In this document: one piece after another, positions 54,826 to 64,000 of the stretch
Position numbering within the stretch: position 1 is the first letter of the stretch
Layout of the letters: every line of letters begins with the position of its first letter
Source of the DNA: Batkoa obscura
Taxonomy: Eukaryota > Entomophthoromycota > Entomophthoromycetes > Entomophthorales > Batkoaceae
NCBI GenBank assembly: GCA_030770535.1
Contig: JASVEC010000029.1
Coordinates: 62,001 to 126,000 of the forward strand
Direction of reading: 5' to 3'
DNA: 64,000 nucleotides
Translations under genes and position numbers: made by a program
Notes under the pieces: model-generated
Told to the model about the DNA's origin: nothing
What the model saw: only the letters and a program-made list of their open reading frames with translations
The model's database searches: none

Positions 54826-56454
54826 ATGTTTAAAAATAGGACCTTAAGAAATAAACGTGGTAGTAAAAGTGAAACTAGTAGTGTAGATTCTAGCCCATGT
54901 AAACGTATCAATGATAAAGTAATCCAACCATGGGCAGTGTTGTCAGCAAGAGATATGACCTATTCTGAAGTGAAAATGATTGGCCTGGTAAATGATACAG
55001 AAGAGATTCGTTATAATCAGTTGTTAAATAACGAGTTTAGTGAGCAAATAGTATTTACATTTACCTATAATTTGGATTATAGTTTAATTTGTTATTTTGA
55101 CGGAGTTTATTTAAATCAATTACCTTTAGATAAAGGGAAGCAGTATAAATTTAAAAATGAAGATGAGTTAAATATTAAATTAAAAGATGATAAACAAATT
55201 AAGTTGGATATTCAAATTAAAATGGAACAAAATAATAAAGTAATTAAGGATATTAAAGATAATTTAACTTGTATGATGTGCGATCAAGTCTATTCCTCTC
55301 CGGTTACTCTTATTCCATGTTTTCATACTTTTTGTGGTAAATGTATTATTCAAGAGTTTAAAGGTGATATGTTAGCATGCCCAACGTGTAATCAAACGGT
55401 AACTAAAATTTACAAGAATGATGTACTTTCACAAATAGCACACAAATTAGCATTAAATAGTAACGACAATAAGTCAATTCAAATTAAACCAAAGCAAGAA
55501 CCTATCAATACCCAACAAGTGAAAAAAATGATTAATAAATATTTCGATGTAAGTAAAGTAAAAGAAATATCAAATTGCATTTATGAAATTAATTTTAAAC
55601 GTAATAGACCAATTATTAAATCAATTGAACCAATTGTTAAGTATAATGGGGAATATAACCAAGTTAGCTTAGACTTAAATAGGAAAGGAGATGATATGTC
55701 ATTCAAAATCAATGTGGATTTGAAATCTTATAATAAATACAACAAATATAAAGATCAAGATAATATTCCAATTCATTCATATAAATGTACTTATTGTTTG
55801 CCAGTTAATTCTGAATCACCAAGATATGTATGTGATAGAAATGAACGTCATATAGTATGTAATATTTGTCAATATCTGTTCCCAGAAGAATTGAAGAAAG
55901 GTGATAGTAACAATTGCAATAATGATTGCGAATTATGCCATAACAATTCCTGTCCTTCTTGCAATTCTATATTAAAAGGGTTAGGCATCGAATTGGAATC
56001 TAAAGCATGGAATTTATATGAGCCCCAATCATTTCCATTAAAATGGTTTGATGGTAATTCGATTGATAGTCAGATTTTTCAAAACTATATAAATCATCAC
56101 GGTTTAACACCAACCACATTATACCAAAGTATCATCAGCAAACTTAAAAGCAAAGAGATAATACTACAAGATTTAAAATATAAAAATTTGAAATGGGATA
56201 AAATTGTATGTGAACATTGTATCAATGATGGTTTATTTAATGAATTGGCATTTCAATATAGAGCTCAAATGACTAATGAAGAATTACAAATGTTCCAAAA
56301 AGATACAAGTATTGAAAGGCAAAATTGTTATTACGGTAGAGCTTGTACTGGTAGATTTCTTGTTGAAGGACAAGAAGAATTTAATCATGCTTGTCATCCA
56401 TGTGATGAATATTATACTGATAATTACTTATATAAGCATATCTATAAGCTGTGA
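54826..56454 (+). CDS. CHFR-like E3 ubiquitin ligase with PBZ finger, copy 3
   Basis: A 542-residue single exon, tandem paralog of copy 2. FHA-like region (WAVLSARDM ... VYLNQLPLDKGKQYKF), RING from Cys149 (LTCMMCDQVYS, PCFHTFCGKCI, CPTCNQTV), CHFR Cys-rich region (CTYCLPVNSESPRYVC, CELCHNNSCPSC), SIDSQIFQNYI, NELAFQYRAQMTNEELQMF, and a PBZ finger near the end (NCYYGRACTGRF ... NHACHP). The region between RING and Cys-rich domain is partly copied base for base from, or to, copy 2, while the flanks differ by 10-30 percent. The Cys-rich insert is slightly longer (SNNCNNDC). Confidence 0.88.
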   Translation: MFKNRTLRNKRGSKSETSSVDSSPCKRINDKVIQPWAVLSARDMTYSEVKMIGLVNDTEEIRYNQLLNNEFSEQIVFTFTYNLDYSLICYFDGVYLNQLPLDKGKQYKFKNEDELNIKLKDDKQIKLDIQIKMEQNNKVIKDIKDNLTCMMCDQVYSSPVTLIPCFHTFCGKCIIQEFKGDMLACPTCNQTVTKIYKNDVLSQIAHKLALNSNDNKSIQIKPKQEPINTQQVKKMINKYFDVSKVKEISNCIYEINFKRNRPIIKSIEPIVKYNGEYNQVSLDLNRKGDDMSFKINVDLKSYNKYNKYKDQDNIPIHSYKCTYCLPVNSESPRYVCDRNERHIVCNICQYLFPEELKKGDSNNCNNDCELCHNNSCPSCNSILKGLGIELESKAWNLYEPQSFPLKWFDGNSIDSQIFQNYINHHGLTPTTLYQSIISKLKSKEIILQDLKYKNLKWDKIVCEHCINDGLFNELAFQYRAQMTNEELQMFQKDTSIERQNCYYGRACTGRFLVEGQEEFNHACHPCDEYYTDNYLYKHIYKL

Positions 56455-58182
56455 GGGTGTTTCTTTATAACACGATCTATTTCATTTATATTTTAGTTTT
56501 ACTTGAAATAATATATATTTACTTTTACATCACAATAAACCCTTACTTTTATCTTATTATACCTTTTAATGTTTTCTTTCGATTTCGTTCTATTATTCAC
56601 AATTTACATCTATCATAATATTCAAAGGGATTTTTTTCTACATTAACTAATTAAGGTTTAAAGAATTAAGGCCAAACAGTATAGAGTATTCTATTTTTTT
56701 CTTGAATTCAAAGCTATTTATCTGTAATATTTCATTCTTAATCCCATCACCTCCCAGAGTGCATTCTTTTGTTTTTTTCATGTCAAGACAATTAAGTAAA
56801 GGTTTATAATCCGCCTTGCCATCCAATTGTTTTGGAAAAAGTGTACCTCTTTATTTTCTGATTTTATCAGCCTTTGTATTAATTGCACTCTCCCTTTTAA
56901 CTTTGATAACAATTTGTTTTAACCCCCATGGTATTCAGTAGTTTATATTATTTACCATGGTTTCCATGGCTTATTTTATAAAACAATATTAACTATTTTT
57001 GCTGTATATACACTATTTGTAGAGCAAAAATGGCTTCTGGATAAAGGGTCCATATGTATCTCCTATTGTATTAAACACTCACTTTCTCAAAACAATAACC
57101 TTTCGGTCTAAGACTAAGATTTTCTATAGTCTGTAGTTAGAATCTTAGAGTTTTACCTAAATTTGATCATGTCCGCCTTTTATTCATTCTTTAAAACTTT
57201 GCTATCTTAAATTGACTATGCTTTGTTACGACAGCTAATAAAAAAGTTAGCCATCCAAATTTATAAAATTGAACAAAGATTTACTATGCTTTTAACTAGA
57301 CTTCTAACTTCACCTATCTATAATGTTTATTATTAAAGCATGGCTTTAATATACATATTTCTTTTTAAAATGATATTAATTCAGATATCACAATCCTTTC
57401 TATCTATTAAGCAAGTAGGATATTAATTCTCATCATACAATTTATAAAAAATAGAGAAAGTTATTATACAGTTAAACATGTAAACTTCTCAGAAAGTCAC
57501 AACATTTCATAGCTTGTTTAAACTGATTTACTGCTTTCATGTTTCTGTAGATTGGTTTTATTTCAATTAAACTCATTATATTTATTATAATGATCATGTA
57601 GAGCAGTTGATTTTAGTATTCTCTTAAAAAATCAATAATTCGGAGTAACATTTTTTTCAAGGAGATGCTAAATGAACTGTGTTTCATGTGGTGATTAGAA
57701 TAAATAAAATGGGTTTGGTTGAAATAAAACCGTCTAAGAAGTATAAAAGTAGCGAATCAATTTAAACAAATTGCGAAATATTGTTAACTTTCTGAGAAAG
57801 TCCACGCGTTTGACTATAGTTATCATGAATTATGGGATTCAATTAGACCTAATGAGCCTCCTTTTATAATCCCAAATTTAAACGTTAATGACGCAATAAT
57901 TCTTTAAGTATTAAAGGAGATATACGGTTTACGATCTAATGATATATGATTGTAATTTAATTACTTTTAAATGAAATATATAAGACTTATAGTCAACTAT
58001 TAAAGAAAACTCTTTAAAGGCACTTTTTGAGCTATTTTTACCTTCTAAAATCAATCTAGCTTGACCTTTACCAGCTTTTATCGAATAAGCTTATAATAAA
58101 GGATATTGATAACGAATAACAATTATATAATATAAAAAAATATTATGTAAACTATATAAAATTTTATTAAAAAATAAAGGTG
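56455..58182. other. Intergenic, no gene seen
   Basis: 1.7 kb between convergent genes. Slightly less AT-rich than other gaps, with no MITE and no frame that resembles a protein. Two TTTCTGAGAAAGT-type short palindromes occur near 57490 and 57790. Confidence 0.5.
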
Positions 58183-58974
58183 TTACTCAAAGAGGTCGAC
58201 TAATACATAATCCTCCATTACTAATGGTTCTTCGATTTGAATACCATTAACATTATCGAAATTTGGCGAATAGTTACTGTCCAGATTGATAAAGCTATTT
58301 TCGATTGGACTTGAGAAATAATTGGTGTTTATGAAGGGATAGTTGCCGTCTTCAGTTAAAATAGGCGAGAAAAGATTATTGTTAGTCATATTAAATAAAT
58401 TAGTTTCATCTAACGATGAATGATTGTTTTGTGGCTGTGTTAACATGAGGGTGAGGTCAGAGAAGAGGTTAGATTGGTGTTTTGCTAAAGTAAGAGAGAG
58501 TTGAAATAAAAAGTTACTTTCGGGTTGTACTGCCAATGTTTGAACATCCGATAAAAGTTTAAAATATTGTTCTTTATAATCAATTACCGAAGTATCTTTA
58601 TCATCAGTATCTTTGTTGGTACTGGTAGCGCTTTCGCTATTGGTATCAACCACATCATCAATATGAAATTCATTCTTATAGAAGGTTAGTTTCTTTACTG
58701 GGGTAGGCGTAGCGAGATCCTTTTCATTTCTATCCTTGGCGCGTTGATTTTGGAAGAATACTTTAATACTATTTTCAGGGACACCAAACTCGCTCGCGAT
58801 TTTATTTCTTTCACTTCTACTTGGAATTTTATTTTTTTGATAGTTTTGCATTAATATCTCGCGTTGTTCTTCTGTAAATTTAATGCGCTGCTGTCTCTCC
58901 TTTTTAGCAGTTTTGCTAAAATCATAAAGAGTTAAGCTATCTTTCATTTGCCTTGGAAATGTCTTTTTAGCCAT
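58183..58974 (-). CDS. Homeodomain transcription factor, divergent
   Basis: A 263-residue single exon. The homeodomain lies near the N-terminus (about 23-82): RIKFTEEQREILMQNYQKN, then PSRSERNKIASEFG, and helix 3 VPENSIKVFFQNQRAKDRNE. The recognition helix keeps Gln50, Asn51 and Arg53 of the homeobox numbering, but Trp48 is Phe and residue 52 is Gln rather than Arg. The rest is Asn/Asp/Ser-rich with no recognised domain. It is probably a nuclear DNA-binding regulator; fungal relatives control mating, development or secondary functions, and none can be assigned here. A TATATATAAA site is placed about 30 bases upstream of the start. Confidence 0.88.
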   Translation of the reverse strand: MAKKTFPRQMKDSLTLYDFSKTAKKERQQRIKFTEEQREILMQNYQKNKIPSRSERNKIASEFGVPENSIKVFFQNQRAKDRNEKDLATPTPVKKLTFYKNEFHIDDVVDTNSESATSTNKDTDDKDTSVIDYKEQYFKLLSDVQTLAVQPESNFLFQLSLTLAKHQSNLFSDLTLMLTQPQNNHSSLDETNLFNMTNNNLFSPILTEDGNYPFINTNYFSSPIENSFINLDSNYSPNFDNVNGIQIEEPLVMEDYVLVDLFE

Positions 58975-59003
58975 TGTAAATCTAACAATTTATTGTTAAA
59001 TGG

Positions 59004-59013
59004 TTTATATATA
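59004..59013 (-). promoter_or_regulatory. TATA box of homeobox gene
   Basis: TATATATAAA on the minus strand, 30-39 bases before the ATG at 58974. Confidence 0.5.
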
Positions 59014-61548
59014 CACAAAAAACAAATATTTACCTTGATTGAGATGAAGTGATCAAAAATATTTTAAGAGTAAAGTTGGAGGTGAAATTCGTGTCTTTTT
59101 ATACTTTCTAGACAAAACTCTGAATCATACACCCCCTACGCAGTTAATTCTAATTACTAAATTCGAGCGGAATTCAAGGCTCCACCAATCATTTTCGTAA
59201 TAGTGAAATCTATTCGAAAATTTGTTCATAATTAAATTTTGGGGATCAGTTTTGGTTATCATGTGGTTTAGTGTAAATTTGAAATATTTTATCATCTAAG
59301 TCTTCATAAATGGAGTCCCTTATTAACAAATGCTTTTAAATTTTATAAATCTCTAAATCTTTTAGATAAAAAATGATAATCTTTCATTTTCATTTAGTCG
59401 CTTTTAAGAATTATATATTTATTCCAAAATAAGAATAACGCAGTAAAAATAAAGGAAAGAATGAATTCACACTTCAAACTCTCGCATTTGATTAGCTAAT
59501 TTTAGAATCATGAGATCTGGTGTTTTTATTTTTTTGTGAAATAGAACACGCAATCGTGCTTTATCTACTTTAATTTTCAATACTATTAATTAAAATAAGA
59601 AAAGCTGTATTTATTAAATATTTCAAAAAGCAATCAATAAGGCTCACTTACCAGATTTAACTTAACTTACTTGTAAATAGGATCCTGAGACGGTCTATCC
59701 AAGGCATCTTCTATTTATATTAACCAAAAAGTAACTAAAACTACAGCTCTTACTGTTTTAAAAAATCCATTTATATCAATATTACCTTTTAAATAAAGTA
59801 TAGGTTTTCGCTAATAAAGAATAATCTGTTATAGTTTAGAATAAGCTTATTAAGGCTGAACTCTCAAATTAGAAGGAGAAATACATTTGATGGATATTAA
59901 GAGATCAAGCTGTGAAATTTCAAATGCTCTACATGAATTTCCACACGCTCTATAAACTATGAAGTGTATTTGAATAATATTTATAAAAATAGTCAATATC
60001 AACCTTATATAAAAATATGATTTTATGGTATTCTACTATCAAAATGGTAGCATATACCACTAGCCTCACAAAGCTAAAAATTGATGAGTTGTAAAACCAT
60101 TTGATCCATTTGACATACATACAGAAAGGACATTTTATATACAACGCACTTAGATATTTGAATAAATGACTTGAAAAGTATAGTAAATAATTAACATTTG
60201 CTAAATGCTAATTTAAAATATCAAGTGTCTTTAATAAATAATAATCTTTTCGCATGCAATGCAAAACTCCTAAATAAAGCGCAGTAAACCAATTAGATCG
60301 ACTTAACGTGAGCTTAATAGAGCCAATCAAATAAACGTGTCACTAGTTTTTTATTACATATCCAAATTTGAAACTTTCTGGGCTTTACTGGTTAACTGTA
60401 ATATAATGACCATGACAGATACATTCAGATTATTTACTTCAGATTTTTAACTATTACTGCAACTTTTGAAAATCTAGTGACGTTCAATAGGTTATATGTG
60501 GTATTTTAGCTTATTACGGCTATGACAAAAATTTTCAACAGACTGAAATAAAAAAATTTCGATAGTAATTCTCAACAAAATTTAACAAAGTTTAAAGTGT
60601 TATTTATAATGGAAATTCTAAGTTTTGTTCACTCTTACTAAAATTATTATCAAACTCTTCTCACTTCAGTTTGTTTAACTTTTTTTTCTTGCTATAGCTG
60701 TAGTAAGCTAAAAATGTTGTACTTTGACTTTTGAAAATAGTATTTATACTATCTTATACAATTTTATTAAAACTTATAAGCATTCCTGCTAATTAAGAAA
60801 AATTTATTGCAATATTCTATTTACATTACTTTAGAATAATATTTTCAAATCAAACATTACAAGAATATTTATTAAAGTGATTATTTTTTAAATTACCTTG
60901 AAAAGTAATGTCATAAAATTAACCTTGATTTTAGACTGTGATAATAATATTATAAATAGAAGTTATTTTTTTTTAATGATTAGTAATAACAGTATAACAG
61001 TTTATAAAGAACAAAGAAGCGGAAAAATATTCAAAGTTAGGAAATAAAAAATAAAAAGAAATAAAAAACGAGTTAATATAGAAGTATAATTGATCAATGG
61101 ATAAAAAAGTTTAACAAGATGGAGTCTCTCAAGAAACAGACTTTAACGGAAGCAAAGAGAGTAAATCCATTAGGGAAGAAAATTACCAAACGCTAATATA
61201 TAAAAGGAAAGGAACTAGACAATTAAAAGTATAAAGAATAAGAGGCATATGGGGATGTATTTTTGTGTTTAAGGATTTTGCTACCAATTTTCCCACTGAA
61301 ATAGCGCTTAAAAGATAGAAAAAGTAATGAAGCCAAAAAAAACACCCCCATATTGTCATTATATTCCACATTCCACGTGAATATATTTAGTTGAAACTAA
61401 TAAGTGTAAAGATTCTAAAAATAAATACTCATTAATGTTCTTGTAGGAAAATAAGGAATAATAAAGCAAACACATGGTTCTAGGAATAAAAAAGTATTTG
61501 AAACATATAAAAGATTAAAAACTAATTATCAATAAATATAAGTTAAAC
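59014..61548. other. Intergenic, one MITE
   Basis: 2.5 kb of AT-rich DNA with MITE copy 17 near the end. No gene recognised. Confidence 0.5.
61248..61352 (-). mobile_element. MITE copy 17
   Basis: TATGGGGATGT and ACACCCCCATA ends, core GAAATAGCGCTTAAAAGATAG. Confidence 0.9.
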
Positions 61549-62435
61549 ATGAATCTCGTTTTTATTTTATTATCAGTATTATAATTTGCTTTAAGCAACG
61601 GTATATGGCTTAAAAAGAGCGCTACTAACTTAGCTTTGAAAGTTCCAACACAATATTTCAACACCCCAAAACATAGCTACGATGGTGATCAAAACAACTA
61701 TTATGAGTCAATCGTTCCAAAATCAGGCGCCAAAGGCTCCCCATTGCTTATTTGGCTATTAGGGGTGGTGCTTGGGTTAGCGAAGATATTGAATCAAGTA
61801 TAAGCATGGCTTATAAACTAGCTGACAAGAATATCACTACTACTATTTTACATCACAGATTGAGTCAAAGAAATCAACAATCTAACATCAAGTACTATGA
61901 TCATTTGAAGGATTCATTAGTTGTATTTGCCAATACTATACTTAGTTTAAAAGAATATAAGAAAATTTATTTAGGTAGTCATTCCCCTGGTGCTCATTTA
62001 ACTTCTTTAATGGCATTAAATGCTAATCACTATACTAATGATAGTAAACAATTGAGCCAAATCAAACAAATCAAAGGTGTGGTTTCCATTGACGACATAT
62101 TCAATATTCCATTTTTAGTTAGTAAATATGAAGAGTGTAATGAGGAATACATCATCCCATCATTTGGAGATAACCAAATTGAATGGAAGGCAGCATCACC
62201 ACAATCCGTTTCAAAAGAAGTAAATAAGATGGACTACAATCAGCTGCATAGTTACTTACTAATTGATTTTAAACAGGATACTTTAGTCAACCTTGAGCAG
62301 ACGCTCGAATTTACATGTCATTTAAAAGAAATTGGATTCAATAATGTACAAGTAGTAAGTGGTGACTTTAGTGACCATAGTGATATTCTAAAAAACACTA
62401 ATGTAATTGATCAAATTTATGAATTTATTTTGTAA
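61549..62435 (+). pseudogene. Alpha/beta hydrolase (kynurenine-formamidase-like), lightly broken
   Basis: Starts MNLVFILLSVL, then a TAA within the signal peptide, then the frame continues through KVPTQYFNTPKHSYDGD and KSGAKGSPLLIWL. A frame change of one base separates this from IRGGAWVSEDIESSISMAYK, where the family has HGGAW. The remainder is open to 62435, with the nucleophile elbow GSHSPGAHLTSLMALN and a C-terminal catalytic-acid/His region (LIDFKQDTL, FSDHSDIL). One stop and one shift in about 290 codons suggest recent loss. Intact relatives are secreted or cytosolic esterases/amidases of the kynurenine formamidase type. The three copies in this window are all damaged. Confidence 0.8.
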
Positions 62436-63301
62436 TCTCCATAAATAGAATTACTTCATATACTTTTTGAAATTTTAGATTCATATTTATTGTCTTTTAT
62501 TTGGGGGTGTTTTTCTTGGTTTCATTGCTTTTTCCATTTTTTAAGCGCTATTTGAGCAGAAAGATTGTTAGTAAAATTCTTAAACACGAAAATACATCCC
62601 CATTTATTAAAATTCTATCAATAGGATTTAGGATAGATTTTTGACTAAATCATTTGTACTATTGTTCAGTATAAAAAACTTTTGTCAAATCAATCAGATA
62701 CTTTGAATATTATTTGTATTAATGTGTGTATATATTACAACATATTTTATTAAAAGTATTGAAATTAAGGAAATACAGTATATTTCAAAAATTAAATAAC
62801 TTTTAAAATATCAAAACTGTTTAAGAGATCTATACCTATATTAAGCCAAAGTACTTATATAGGGTGTAATAGACTATAAAAACATATAAATGGCTATTGA
62901 ATAAAAGAAAGGGGAAGAAATAAGCTTCAATTATCCATGATCTTTTATATAGTTATTGGTAAACGTTATTGTTTAAATGCTACACAATCGAAATCGAACC
63001 ATTCGTATTGTTTTGTAGATACCTCGTATTTTCATAGTATTTCAAGCATTTTATTATAAAATTGTTAGCTTTTCTACCACCTTATATCCCTATTACAGGT
63101 TTAAGAAAAACAGGGGGTCTATCAATTTAAACAAAAAGACATTTGGATCAAATTTGAAAGAATAAAAAAAAATTATTAAATGTATTATTTTTCAAGGTTT
63201 TGATAATAATATCAAAATAAACAAAAATACATTTTTAGGTAATATGATATTTAAAAAAGATAAAAACAACAAAGTTGATTAAAACAAATTTAACTTTAAA
63301 A
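62436..63301. other. Intergenic, one MITE
   Basis: AT-rich, with MITE copy 18. No gene seen. Confidence 0.5.
62499..62604 (+). mobile_element. MITE copy 18
   Basis: Left end ATTTGGGGGTGT, right end ACATCCCCATTT; complete core. It lies 64 bases after the hydrolase pseudogene. Confidence 0.88.
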
Positions 63302-64000
63302 ATGAAATTTTTATTTTTATTATTTACATTATAGATTACTTCAACTAATAGTATGAATAAAATGAGAAGTAGCATTAAAAAAAATGCTAGTACTTTAAAG
63401 CTTAGAAATTTAAATAAGATTTGAGGATGTTTTTTTTAGTTTCATTACTTTTTCCATTTTTTAAGCGCTATTTCAACGGAAAGATTGTTAGTAAAATTCT
63501 TAAACAAAAAAATATATCCCCATTTAATATTTTAAAATATATTTATGATTTTATCAAAATAATTATCATGAGCTGATTGCTTTAAAATCAAATATTGAAA
63601 GCTTTTTATTATTAGTTTAACTATTAAATAATGCTTAAGTACTGAAAATATTGAACTAAGTATAAAAATAACTTATAAATTAGCTGGAAAAAATATAATT
63701 ATTAGTATTTTGCACTATAAATTAAATTAAATTAAAAAAATTAAAAGTTGTTATTAAGTATTGTAATTATTTAAAAAAACTATTAATTGGATTTACTAAT
63801 ATTATATTTGATTTAAAGAATATAAGAAAATACATTTAAGTAGTTGTTTCATTGGTGCTTATTTGGTTTTTTTAATAACATTAAGTATTAATTACTATAT
63901 TAAAAATAATAAACAATTAAATTAAATTAAATAAATCAAAAATACAATATTTATTGGTAATATATTTGATATTTTATCTTTAGCTATTAAGTATAAAAAA
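63302..64000 (+). pseudogene. Alpha/beta hydrolase, heavily decayed copy, runs off the window
   Basis: Begins with a signal-peptide-like MKFLFLLFTL followed by a stop, is interrupted by MITE copy 19, then continues as a much altered version of the 61549-62435 gene: GAAAATATTGAACTAAGT for GAAGATATTGAATCAAGT, and TTTAAAGAATATAAGAAAAT in common. Most differences replace G or C by A or T, and stops are numerous. The 3' end lies beyond base 64000. Confidence 0.78.
63419..63524 (+). mobile_element. MITE copy 19, inside hydrolase pseudogene
   Basis: Left end ATTTGAGGATGT, right end ATATCCCCATTT, core AAGCGCTATTTCAACG. Confidence 0.87.

Noticed and set aside
56920-56975. Three CCATGG sites in about 50 bases
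   Set aside because: Short palindromes without further symmetry; likely chance.
62975-63005. GGTTCGATTTC on the minus strand, like a tRNA T-loop
   Set aside because: No acceptor or anticodon stem could be paired around it.

Overview
The window looks like nuclear DNA of an early-diverging filamentous fungus. It is very AT-rich, has short GT-AG introns (about 43-76 bases) in conserved genes, and mixes standard eukaryotic housekeeping genes with secreted, lineage-specific families. The base composition, the tyrosinase, and the expanded kelch-type, CAP and low-complexity secreted proteins would fit a Conidiobolus-like member of the Entomophthoromycotina. That placement is inference; nothing in the sequence names the organism.

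Layout. 0.4-6 kb: a secreted two-domain Kunitz inhibitor and two paralogous kelch-like single-pass membrane proteins. 8-10.6 kb: a RUS/DUF647 gene and, converging on it with overlapping 3' ends, a cob(I)alamin adenosyltransferase gene (8 exons). 12.4-18.2 kb: a small membrane protein, a large Cys/Gly/Gln-rich secreted protein, and gamma-tubulin (11 exons). 19.5-32.4 kb is accessory DNA: a broken and an intact CAP/PR-1 gene, a kelch pseudogene carrying a transposable element, and three members of a repeat family in which two genes share 570 identical bases. 32.9 kb holds a GC-rich exon-like island that may be an Atg6/Beclin-1 fragment. 33.6-39.7 kb: pirin, tyrosinase and a Mak11/PAK1IP1 WD40 gene. 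41-43.2 kb: a broken S28 peptidase and a broken alpha/beta hydrolase. 44.1-49.7 kb is a compact housekeeping block: sphingomyelinase-like phosphodiesterase, DPH6, ETF alpha and NSE2/MMS21. 49.8-56.5 kb holds three CHFR-type RING ligases with C-terminal poly(ADP-ribose)-binding zinc fingers. 58-59 kb is a divergent homeobox gene. 61.5-64 kb holds two more broken alpha/beta hydrolase copies.

A roughly 104-bp inverted-repeat element (MITE-like) occurs 19 times. It starts TATGGGGATGT, ends ACATCCCCATA, and appears to duplicate a TA target. It is concentrated in the accessory DNA, is absent between 43.6 and 54.1 kb, and lies inside at least two broken genes and a third degraded one.

How the genes relate. 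The mitochondrial-type products (adenosyltransferase, ETF alpha, possibly the 12.4-kb membrane protein) and the translation, division and genome-maintenance genes (DPH6, Mak11, gamma-tubulin, NSE2, CHFR-like) are ordinary core functions. The secreted and surface proteins (Kunitz, CAP, tyrosinase, kelch-TM, repeat proteins) form the fast-evolving part, with duplication, gene conversion and decay. I saw no rRNA or tRNA genes, no CRISPR array, no retroelement and no virus-like element.
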